Position numbers and translations under genes: made by a program. This document shows, piece by piece, positions 1-6,642 of a stretch of DNA of 8,981 nt; position 1 is the first letter of the stretch, and the number at the start of each line of letters is the position of its first letter. Below the pieces are notes generated by a model. It had not been told where the DNA came from, ran no database searches, and worked only from the letters and a program-made list of their open reading frames with translations. This DNA comes from Solobacterium sp. (GTDB lineage Bacteria; Bacillota_I; Bacilli_A; Erysipelotrichales; Erysipelotrichaceae), in assembly GCA_017419465.1 (NCBI GenBank), contig JAFOLE010000103.1, positions 1 to 8,981 on the forward strand. The letters run 5' to 3'.

Positions 1-674
1 CCGGGAAATCCTCTCCTCTGACCGCAGTGCGGATGCGCTCCGGCAAAACAGCAGAACTCGTCAGAGATGAGTCCCCCTTTCTTTATTTCGGCAGTCTTGA
101 AAGCCGATACAGCTACAACAGTCTGATACATCCCGAACTCGAAGAAGCCGCAAAGGTTGTTCACCGCTCTTACTATGGTTCTGATGAATGGACACCGGAA
201 ATCGAACAGACATTCTTCCGGTATGTGAATTATGACAGTTCCTTTGCGCAGGCACTGACCATGCTGGCAAGAAGAAGATGGATCCTTGCGTCAAAGCCGG
301 TCAGTGTAAATCCGGACGACTGGATTCATCAGGTGCTGAACGATGAGAAACAGCTGGAGGCACTTGGATTCGCCGAACACGACCGCTGGAATGCCTATCA
401 GCGGATCAATGGATGGCGCTGCGCGTCCCTGGAGGAAACCGATGCCATCGCACATGAGAGTGAAGGAAAGCGTGTAAAGAGTGACCGCCTTCTGCTTCAC
501 CCGGCAATTGTGCCGGGAAGTGAACTTGCCGCAAGAGAACAGGCGGTGAATGCCATCCGCAGGAAGTACTGGCCGGATGCGCCGGGAGTGAATTATGTAC
601 AGGCAGACCGGCAGATCATTGCGTGTCTTCATGAAATACTGAAATCGGAGCCGATCGATGGGCAGAAAATATAA
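1..674 (+). CDS. RyR-domain protein, C-terminal part (5' end outside window)
   Basis: The frame is open from base 3 to the TAA at 672-674, giving 223 visible residues. No start with a ribosome binding site is seen: the GTG at 27 and ATG at 33 have none upstream, so the true start is probably to the left of the window. The part from about residue 40 onward resembles the bacterial form of the ryanodine receptor (RyR) domain. It has an AAKVVHRSYYG stretch, then YDSSFAQAL, then the signature EHDRW (visible residues about 125-129), GWR (about 137-139) and LHPAIVPGSEL (about 165-175). These match the family pattern of EH-x-RW, GW and HP-x-L-x-P. In bacteria this domain often sits at the C-terminus, after a Rossmann-type nucleotide-binding region; here that part would lie upstream and cannot be seen. 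There is no membrane segment in the visible part. It overlaps the TIR gene by 17 bases, suggesting a shared operon and job. The family call is by motif memory only; function is unknown. Confidence 0.68.
   Translation, partial: GKSSPLTAVRMRSGKTAELVRDESPFLYFGSLESRYSYNSLIHPELEEAAKVVHRSYYGSDEWTPEIEQTFFRYVNYDSSFAQALTMLARRRWILASKPVSVNPDDWIHQVLNDEKQLEALGFAEHDRWNAYQRINGWRCASLEETDAIAHESEGKRVKSDRLLLHPAIVPGSELAAREQAVNAIRRKYWPDAPGVNYVQADRQIIACLHEILKSEPIDGQKI
647..650 (+). promoter_or_regulatory. Ribosome binding site of the TIR gene, inside the upstream gene
   Basis: GGAG lies 7 bases before the ATG at 658 and within the last codons of the RyR-domain gene. This supports 658 as the TIR start. Because the upstream frame ends at 674, ribosomes finishing that gene would reach this site, so translation of the two is probably coupled. 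Confidence 0.6.
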
Positions 675-3600
675 TGCATTCATCTCTTACCGGCATAATG
701 AGCGGGATACGCTTGTTGCCTCTGAACTCCAGACACAGCTGGAGCGGTTTCATATTCCAAAAGCCATCGCTGAGCAGACCGGGATCCGGAAAATTGACCG
801 GATCTTCCGCGACCAGAATGAACTGGAGCTGACCAGCGATCTTGCGAAGGATATTGATGAAGCACTGGCGGATTCCGACTTCCTGATCGTGGTTCTGTCA
901 GAGGCATACAATCAATCGAAATGGTGTCTTCATGAGATTGAGCAGTTCCGCAAAACCCATGACGCGGATCGGATCCTTGCGGTCATATCACAGGGAGAGC
1001 CGCCCGGTATCTTTCCGGACAGTCTGATGCGCACGCAGGCGGACGGAACAGTAAGTGAGCCGCTTGCCTGTGATTACCGGATGGACCTTCAGAAGGCAAA
1101 GCGGATCGAGCTTCCTCGTCTTGTATCCGCAATGCTAGGATGTGAATATGATGATCTTTTTCTGCGCAATGAGACGTACCGCCGGAACCGGATTCTGGCA
1201 GTCTCCGGAGGCTTTGCGGTTCTTGCGGCGGCTGCAATTGCCTGGCTGCTTTATTCCAACGCAGAGATTTCCCGCAACTACCGGGAAGCGCAGATTCATG
1301 AATCCAAGCGCATCGCTTCCGAAGCACTGGAAGATCTCGAAGGAGGACTTCGGTTAAAGGCGATTTCCGAATCGCTGTCTGCCCTGCCCTCTGAAAACGA
1401 GCGTCCGATAACCTCAGAAGCGCTCTACACGCTCTCACGTGCCTCGCTTGCCTATCAGTTGCCCTACCATACGGTTGAGACCGGACAGATCGACCTCACC
1501 GCCGATATCCGAAGGATTTGCGGAAGTGAGGAAGAACATCTGCTTTTTGTGATTGACGAAGCGAATGCGATACATGCCTATGACACGTCCACCCTTTCCC
1601 TTCTTGGTTCCTGGGAAACCTCCGGCACCAAGGAAGGATGGAAACCGGTCGTCAGCGGCAGGAATCTGGTCTATTGGACAGAAGACGGTGTCACAGCCGT
1701 TTCGGCGGAAGGCAATCCGGTATGGACACAGTCCATGCGTTATTCCGTCTATGGCACCGTTGCCTTAAGTAATGACAAAACGAAGATTGCGGCAGCGGAT
1801 GTAACCGCGGTCGAACTGATTAACGCCGCAGACGGCAGCCCGCTTGCCTCGCTGGTTCTGCCGGAAGAAGAAACATACTATGTTCAGGATCTACGCTGGG
1901 CAGGCGATGACCGCTCGATTGCGGTGGTGCTCCGCAGCAGCAAACAGGAAGGTTACCGTCTCGGCGTGTTTGATACAGAACAAGGAACCTATACCTTTCT
2001 GTCCGACATTCCGTCTCCGGATGACGTGTTTATCCTAGAGGACGGCAGTGTGGTTATCGCCTCCTGCGATACGCTGGACCGGACGTTCGAGCGAAACGGT
2101 GACATCTACCTTTACAGCAATGAGATGCTTGTTTCCTGTTATTCCACAGATGGGCTCCGCTGGGAAACGACCGTTCCGTTTACCGCAGAACATGCGGCTG
2201 AAGATATCACTCATTCCCTGGTATATCCGGATCATGAAGATCTGATCATCACCGCAAGCGATACGGTTTCGGTTCTCGATTCCAGGGATGGTTCCCTGAT
2301 TCAGAAGCGCCAGATCGGATCTCCGGTTCTGCACGCATTCGATCTTGTCAACAACAGCCTGTTTCTGATCACCGCTGACGGACGATTCGGCACGGTCTGG
2401 CTTGAAGATACGGATGCCATGCTGGAAAGACTGTTTCCGGATCATCTGTCGCAGGCAGAAGTATTCCATGGTTCCAATGCCGTAATCAATGAATATGCAA
2501 TCCTGCATGACGGAAATGTATCCTGGTTTTCTTCCGCATTTGACAATGACCTAAGGATCATGAACGGTACCGGCTTCTTCGATCCGGGAGATGAAGGCGT
2601 GTTTGGCGACGGTACAGCTGCCGTCAGAGTCATGAATAACCTGTATCTTTACGATACCGTCAATGGAGTTGAGACCGCTTCCCTTCACTGTGAAGAAGAC
2701 GAGCTGCTGTATCTGCTTCGGAATGATGCCGTCTGTGATCATCTCGGACTGCTTCGGACACGGCTGGATGATGGTTCCATTCTCCTTGAGATCCGCTCCA
2801 TGAAGGATCTCTCCCTGGTGAAAACCATCCCGCTGAAACTCCGTGATCCGAATGCCAGTGCAGGCATTTATGCCCAGATCGATCAGATTTTCGATACCAT
2901 GCAGTACAGCCGCAAAAACATGATGGCTGTGCGGCAGTATTCATCTTCCACGTCACCGTTTGCTGTTCGAAACAGTCAGTTCTGTTATTTTGAACAAACC
3001 GGCACCGACCTGATACTCCATTCCATCTCGCTTGCGGATGGATCGGAATCGGAAGTTGCGCTGGACATCGCGGAACACGGAACTGTTGTTTCCGGGAGTA
3101 GTGTTCTTCCCTTTTTATTGAACGATACCAGCACCGCCGGACTGTTCGCACTGCAGAGTAAAAATACCGGCACGATGGTCCCGGCGCTCTTCAATACCAG
3201 CGACGGATCACTCCACATTCTGGAAGATACCACGCTCTCCCGGCTCTGCTTTGCGCAGAATGATAATGCGTCCATGAATGCGGTATGCGGCACTGACGGC
3301 ATCGCACTCTATGATGCCGCCTTCCGCAAAACCGCAGAGATTCCGTATCCCGGAAGTACCTGTCTTGCCATGGTTCTCGATAACCGCATCCTGTATGCAT
3401 TGTTTTCCGACGGAGTTCTTCGTTCCTATGACCATTCCGGAAACCTCATCAATGAACTCAGCCTGTCGTTTACCGATATTGATGAATTCTTTCTGGATTA
3501 CTTCCGTCTGGAAAAACACGGCGATACACTTGCCGTATTTGAAGGAGAACAGCTGGAGTTTGTCGACCGTTCAAGAGCGGACACCCGCCCTGCCGCAGTA

Positions 3601-3762
3601 ATCCCGGAACATGTTCTTTCCTGGTCCGCGGACCGGGATGAAATTCTTGTTTATACCTACAACGGAAAGGCAGACAGCTCCCGGTTCTATGCCGGTATCC
3701 TGCCGCACTATACACCGGAACAACTGATTGAAAAAGGAACGTCAGAACTGGATCACCGGTAA
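658..3762 (+). CDS. TIR domain / single membrane helix / beta-propeller-like protein
   Basis: This 1034-residue protein begins with a TIR domain (about residues 4-150). It shows YNAFISYRH at the first strand, RIFRDQNEL (about 48-56) in the BB-loop region, and DSDFLIVVLS followed by SKWCLHEIE (87-95). E93, in the WC-x-x-E motif, matches the catalytic glutamate of NAD+-cleaving TIR enzymes. One hydrophobic helix follows (about 179-199), preceded by YRRNR, so the TIR side should be cytosolic and the rest outside. Residues 201-270 form a helical neck with the ALPSENERP motif common to TIR/WD40-type proteins of gut Firmicutes. Residues 270-1010 look like degenerate WD40/quinoprotein-like blades, with repeated strands such as HAYDTS, VFDTEQG, VLDSRDGSL, LYDTVNGVE and SYDHSGN. 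The gene overlaps the RyR-domain gene and ends before a bidirectional terminator. A role as a membrane sensor driving a TIR NADase or signalling enzyme is inferred; the ligand is unknown. TIR identity is firm, the propeller fold likely, enzymatic activity untested. Confidence 0.9.
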   Translation: MGRKYNAFISYRHNERDTLVASELQTQLERFHIPKAIAEQTGIRKIDRIFRDQNELELTSDLAKDIDEALADSDFLIVVLSEAYNQSKWCLHEIEQFRKTHDADRILAVISQGEPPGIFPDSLMRTQADGTVSEPLACDYRMDLQKAKRIELPRLVSAMLGCEYDDLFLRNETYRRNRILAVSGGFAVLAAAAIAWLLYSNAEISRNYREAQIHESKRIASEALEDLEGGLRLKAISESLSALPSENERPITSEALYTLSRASLAYQLPYHTVETGQIDLTADIRRICGSEEEHLLFVIDEANAIHAYDTSTLSLLGSWETSGTKEGWKPVVSGRNLVYWTEDGVTAVSAEGNPVWTQSMRYSVYGTVALSNDKTKIAAADVTAVELINAADGSPLASLVLPEEETYYVQDLRWAGDDRSIAVVLRSSKQEGYRLGVFDTEQGTYTFLSDIPSPDDVFILEDGSVVIASCDTLDRTFERNGDIYLYSNEMLVSCYSTDGLRWETTVPFTAEHAAEDITHSLVYPDHEDLIITASDTVSVLDSRDGSLIQKRQIGSPVLHAFDLVNNSLFLITADGRFGTVWLEDTDAMLERLFPDHLSQAEVFHGSNAVINEYAILHDGNVSWFSSAFDNDLRIMNGTGFFDPGDEGVFGDGTAAVRVMNNLYLYDTVNGVETASLHCEEDELLYLLRNDAVCDHLGLLRTRLDDGSILLEIRSMKDLSLVKTIPLKLRDPNASAGIYAQIDQIFDTMQYSRKNMMAVRQYSSSTSPFAVRNSQFCYFEQTGTDLILHSISLADGSESEVALDIAEHGTVVSGSSVLPFLLNDTSTAGLFALQSKNTGTMVPALFNTSDGSLHILEDTTLSRLCFAQNDNASMNAVCGTDGIALYDAAFRKTAEIPYPGSTCLAMVLDNRILYALFSDGVLRSYDHSGNLINELSLSFTDIDEFFLDYFRLEKHGDTLAVFEGEQLEFVDRSRADTRPAAVIPEHVLSWSADRDEILVYTYNGKADSSRFYAGILPHYTPEQLIEKGTSELDHR

Positions 3763-3788
3763 AAAACACGCATAATTCATCAGACAGA

Positions 3789-3821
3789 AAAGAACAGATC
3801 GTTGCGCAGTATCTGTTCTTT
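3789..3821. terminator. Bidirectional terminator between convergent genes
   Basis: AAAGAACAGAT (3789-3799) and ATCTGTTCTTT (3811-3821) form a perfect 11-base stem with an 11-base loop. On the + strand it is followed by CATTTTGTATTTATTATTTTTT, a T-rich though interrupted run; on the - strand it is followed by a short TTTT. It lies 26 bases after the TIR stop and 13 bases past the stop of the opposing gene, the right place to end both transcripts. Confidence 0.7.
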
Positions 3822-3834
3822 CATTTTGTATTTA

Positions 3835-5034
3835 TTATTTTTTCCGGTTCAACTCCGTCCAGCCATCCGGAACATAGTCATCAAAATTGTTTTCTGTTCC
3901 GATATGCGTATTGGAATCAAGGTTGTTTTCAAAGACACGGTCAGCTTGAATGCTGTGTTCATAGGTCGATCCATCTTCCCGCTCATACGTATTCACACCC
4001 ATCATGGATTCATGACGCCATCGCTGGATGCGGTCATCCGGTGTTTCCGGATTCCGGGCGAATCCGGTGCCTGCATTCATGGAATGCATCCCTGCATGAA
4101 AGGAATCCATCGCGGCGGAATTTGCCGCGAGGCCTGCCCTGAATGCGTCAAGGTCCTGTGACAGGGATTTTCCGAAGGCTTCCGTTCTTGCCCATGCGGC
4201 ATTCTGCTGTGCCAGCACCTGATTGATCATTGACTGATTCTGCGCAGCACTCATCGCCGCCTGATTCAGCATCATGTCCGTCACCTGCTGCTCAAACTGT
4301 ACAGTATAGTTCTTCAGTTCCTGCGAATCAGTATAGGAATCCACAAACCTGGCAAACGTCTGTATTGTCTCTTCATCCGGCTGACCATCCGACACCATCT
4401 GAATCACGATCGGTATGGTCCAGCTGGTGAGCGGTTTGCCGAAATTCTGCGGCATGGCATACAGACCGACATTGGCGGTAATCACAATCGTATAGCCGAT
4501 CCGGGTAATCGCACTGCAGAGTGTCATCGTTGTATTGTTTTTTGATAAGGACCAGACTCCCATTGCGCCATCGATGATCGTTTCCGTGCACTGTATCGAT
4601 ACCGGCACCTGTGAAAACTGTGCAGTCCGCATGTAGGCTTCCAGCTGGCGGTTAATCACTATCTGTGCCTCTTCCAGCAGCTTCTGTTTCCGGTTTTCAG
4701 GAAGATCATAGTGACCATATAACTGAAGCGGCTGGCTGATAAACTGCATGGCATATTCGTCCAGCTGTTCCGATGCGCTGCAGAGCCGGTGCGGAATCAG
4801 TGTTCCTGCACTTTCATTAATGAACCGTTCATCCTGAAAGGAGTCACCGGTCTGAAAAAGCAGTTCCCGATGCGGGACATCACTCACTGCCATTCCCTGA
4901 AGAAACAGTGACGATTCATTTCCCTTCTGTATCTGTCTGAGCCGGGCACGGCACTGAAACGATGAGGGAAGCTGTGCATATATGAGAGGTATTCCGGTTG
5001 CATCATCGGTAAATTGTTTCTGTACGGTATTCAT
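3835..5034 (-). CDS. Uncharacterised 399-residue protein with Gln/Ala-rich helical region
   Basis: I do not recognise a named family. The start at 5034 is well supported: AGGAAGGA sits 6 bases upstream, with a promoter just before it. No signal peptide or obvious membrane helix is seen. Residues 1-215 look like a mixed alpha/beta globular domain with hydrophobic strands, for example ITRIGYTIVITANVGLYAM at about 176-194 and WTIPIVIQMV at 205-214. Residues about 219-321 are rich in Gln, Ala and Met and probably form long helices or a coiled coil (NQAAMSAAQNQSMINQ and SLSQDLDAFRAGLAANS). The C-terminus (about 335-396) is a compact motif-rich module: RWRHES-MMGVNTYEREDGSTYEHS, then ADRVFENN, HIGTEN and PDGWTEL. 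That ending resembles a short GVxTY...DG...W module I recall at the ends of several uncharacterised Firmicutes proteins, but I cannot name it. It is convergent with the TIR gene and divided from the MATE gene by a terminator, so it is probably transcribed alone. A functional link to the TIR gene is not shown. Confidence 0.85.
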   Translation of the reverse strand: MNTVQKQFTDDATGIPLIYAQLPSSFQCRARLRQIQKGNESSLFLQGMAVSDVPHRELLFQTGDSFQDERFINESAGTLIPHRLCSASEQLDEYAMQFISQPLQLYGHYDLPENRKQKLLEEAQIVINRQLEAYMRTAQFSQVPVSIQCTETIIDGAMGVWSLSKNNTTMTLCSAITRIGYTIVITANVGLYAMPQNFGKPLTSWTIPIVIQMVSDGQPDEETIQTFARFVDSYTDSQELKNYTVQFEQQVTDMMLNQAAMSAAQNQSMINQVLAQQNAAWARTEAFGKSLSQDLDAFRAGLAANSAAMDSFHAGMHSMNAGTGFARNPETPDDRIQRWRHESMMGVNTYEREDGSTYEHSIQADRVFENNLDSNTHIGTENNFDDYVPDGWTELNRKK

Positions 5035-5040
5035 AGGTCA

Positions 5041-5048
5041 TCCTTCCT
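5041..5048 (-). promoter_or_regulatory. Ribosome binding site of the 399-residue protein
   Basis: Reading the - strand, AGGAAGGA stands 6 bases before the ATG at 5034. It fixes that start over any internal methionine. Confidence 0.65.
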
Positions 5049-5054
5049 GATTTC

Positions 5055-5082
5055 ATTGTAGCGTTGTCATGTGCTTCCTCAA
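5055..5082 (-). promoter_or_regulatory. Candidate sigma-70-type promoter for the 399-residue protein
   Basis: On the - strand, TTGAGG (5077-5082) and TACAAT (5055-5060) are separated by 16 bases. The -10 box is one base from consensus. The expected start of transcription is near 5048, which leaves a very short leader holding the ribosome binding site. It lies just downstream of the MATE terminator, so the gene appears to have its own promoter. Confidence 0.45.
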
Positions 5083-5100
5083 TGGTCATAAGCGGTAACC

Positions 5101-5124
5101 AAAAAATGCAGGCAATGCCTGCAT
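5101..5124 (-). terminator. Rho-independent terminator after the MATE gene
   Basis: On the - strand ATGCAGGCATTGCCTGCAT (5106-5124) folds into a GC-rich stem of 7-8 pairs and is followed directly by a run of six T (5101-5106 on the + strand reads A). It begins about 40 bases after the stop of the MATE gene and ends that transcript before the next gene's promoter. Confidence 0.7.
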
Positions 5125-5163
5125 GGATCGAAACAACATTGACAATATGCCTTATTGATCGGT

Positions 5164-6531
5164 TTATTCCAGCACCGCCACATGGGATGCATAGATCTTC
5201 CGAAAATAATACACCGAAAGAATCAGCGATGCCGTTTCCGCAATCAGGAAGCACCACCATACATTGTTTACATTACCGGTCTGTGCCAGCAGCCATGCGG
5301 CAGGAATCAGAATGACAAGCTGCCGTCCGATGGAAATGATCAGGGAATAGATACTCTGCGAGAATGCCTGGAAGACCGAACCCATCACAATGCATACCGC
5401 GGCAATCGGAAAGTGCACGGAGATGATATGCAGCGCGGGTACGCCGATCTTAAGCATCTCCCCGCTCGCATTGAAGAAGCCAAGCAGCTGCGCAGGAAAG
5501 AGATTCATGACAATGGTCCCAAGAACCATGATTCCAAATGCGACCATGACGGAGAATGTCAGTGCCTCATCGATGCGGCTCTTGTTTCTTGCGCCGTAGT
5601 TATAGGCAAGCACCGGAATCAGACCGTTGTTAAGTCCGAACACCGGCATGAAGAAGAAACTCTGCAGTTTGAAGTACACGCCGAATACGGCGGCTGCCGT
5701 TGTCGAAAAGGAAATCAGAATCAGGTTCATGAGATAGGTCATCACAGAACCGATCGACATCATCAGAATGGAAGGAATACCGACCGCATAGATCCGCTGA
5801 ATGATTTCAAACTGCGGATGAAACATCTTTTCGAAGGAAAAATCGATTTCCTTATTGAACTTCAGATTCAGAAACAGACCGATCAGTGCGGCGCAGATCT
5901 GGCCGATCACGGTCGCATATGCCGCACCGGCAACACCGAGTGCCGGCATTCCGAGAAGACCGAAGATCATGATCGGGTCAAGGATGATATTGATGATGGC
6001 ACCGGCCGCCTGCGAAATCATGGAATAGATTGTCAGACCGGTGGACTGCAGTAACCGCTCAAACGTCAGCTGGAAAAAGATACCGAGTGAGAAGCAGGTC
6101 ACAATGCGGAGATAGGTTGCCCCTGCCGTAATGATTTCCGCTTCGGTTGTCTGCGTTGTGATAAACCACTCTGCCGCAAAGAGTCCTACCAGCAGGAACA
6201 AAACCGCATTGAATACCGTTAACAGCAGGCCGGTATTGGCCGCCGCATCGGAACGGTCAAACTTCTTCTGTCCAAGGGATCTGGATAACAGGGCATTGAT
6301 ACCTACGCCGGTACCGGAGCCAAGTGCGATCATCAGGTTCTGTAACGGGAATGCGAGCGTAACCGCCGTCAGTGCGCTCTCGGAAAGCCGTGCAACATAG
6401 ATACTGTCCACGACGTTATACAGTGCCTGTACGAGCATGGAGATCATCATCGGCAGAGACATTGTAATAATCAGTTTTTTAACGGGCATGACGCCCATTT
6501 TGTTTTCTTTTCGCTGTGCTGTCATGGGCAT
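5164..6531 (-). CDS. MATE-family multidrug/Na+- or H+-coupled efflux transporter
   Basis: This 455-residue protein is of normal length for the MATE (multidrug and toxic compound extrusion) family, which uses an ion gradient to export small cationic or amphipathic compounds across the cytoplasmic membrane. The N-terminus NKMGVMPVKKL, then SLPMMISMLVQALYNVVDSI (about 25-44), is typical of a Firmicutes MATE subgroup. So are GSGTGVGINALLSR (71-84) and NIILDPIMIF followed by PALGVAGAAYATVIGQ (181-211). About twelve hydrophobic helices in two halves are seen, with the second half marked by GLNNGLIPVLAYNYGARN (299-316). The substrate cannot be told from sequence. The start is uncertain: none of the methionines at residues 1, 3 or 12 (codon at 6498) has a clear ribosome binding site. 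The family's usual N-terminus favours residue 1 or 3. It is a single-gene unit with its own terminator and a perfect inverted repeat upstream that may regulate it. Confidence 0.93.
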   Translation of the reverse strand: MPMTAQRKENKMGVMPVKKLIITMSLPMMISMLVQALYNVVDSIYVARLSESALTAVTLAFPLQNLMIALGSGTGVGINALLSRSLGQKKFDRSDAAANTGLLLTVFNAVLFLLVGLFAAEWFITTQTTEAEIITAGATYLRIVTCFSLGIFFQLTFERLLQSTGLTIYSMISQAAGAIINIILDPIMIFGLLGMPALGVAGAAYATVIGQICAALIGLFLNLKFNKEIDFSFEKMFHPQFEIIQRIYAVGIPSILMMSIGSVMTYLMNLILISFSTTAAAVFGVYFKLQSFFFMPVFGLNNGLIPVLAYNYGARNKSRIDEALTFSVMVAFGIMVLGTIVMNLFPAQLLGFFNASGEMLKIGVPALHIISVHFPIAAVCIVMGSVFQAFSQSIYSLIISIGRQLVILIPAAWLLAQTGNVNNVWWCFLIAETASLILSVYYFRKIYASHVAVLE

Positions 6532-6567
6532 GATTATCGCATATTACCGGTGATAACAACAGTGTTT

Positions 6568-6586
6568 TGCGTCATATTATGACGCA
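6568..6586. repeat. 19-base perfect inverted repeat upstream of the MATE gene, possible operator
   Basis: TGCGTCATATTATGACGCA has two perfect 9-base arms about one central base. It lies in the 65-base gap between the enolase terminator and the MATE start, 37 bases before the MATE ATG. The size and symmetry suit a dimeric regulator of the MarR or TetR kind, which often control efflux pumps. A weak promoter can be drawn just downstream on the - strand (TTGTTA at 6554-6559, GATAAT at 6533-6538, 15-base spacing). It has no T run after it, so a terminator is unlikely. Confidence 0.5.
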
Positions 6587-6595
6587 GCATGCATG

Positions 6596-6626
6596 AAAAA
6601 AGACCACCTCCGTGCGGAGATGGTCT
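6596..6626 (-). terminator. Rho-independent terminator of the glycolytic operon (after enolase)
   Basis: On the - strand AGACCATCTCCG and CGGAGGTGGTCT pair over about 11-12 bases with one G-U pair and a tiny loop, followed by six T. It begins 17 bases after the enolase stop. This is a strong, classical terminator. Confidence 0.85.
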
Positions 6627-6642
6627 GTTCAGACATCAGGAA

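Noticed and set aside
27..35. GTG at 27 or ATG at 33 as the real start of the RyR-domain gene
   Set aside because: No ribosome binding site upstream, and the frame stays open to the window edge, so a start outside is more likely.
2035..2508. 157-codon open frame on the - strand within the TIR gene
   Set aside because: Lies wholly inside the propeller-coding region. The protein shows no domain, and the sense frame is supported by motifs at both ends.
5155..6054. 299-codon open frame on the + strand across the MATE gene
   Set aside because: It is antisense to a clear MATE gene. Its protein is very rich in His, Arg, Asp and Asn with no recognisable motif, and no ribosome binding site was seen.
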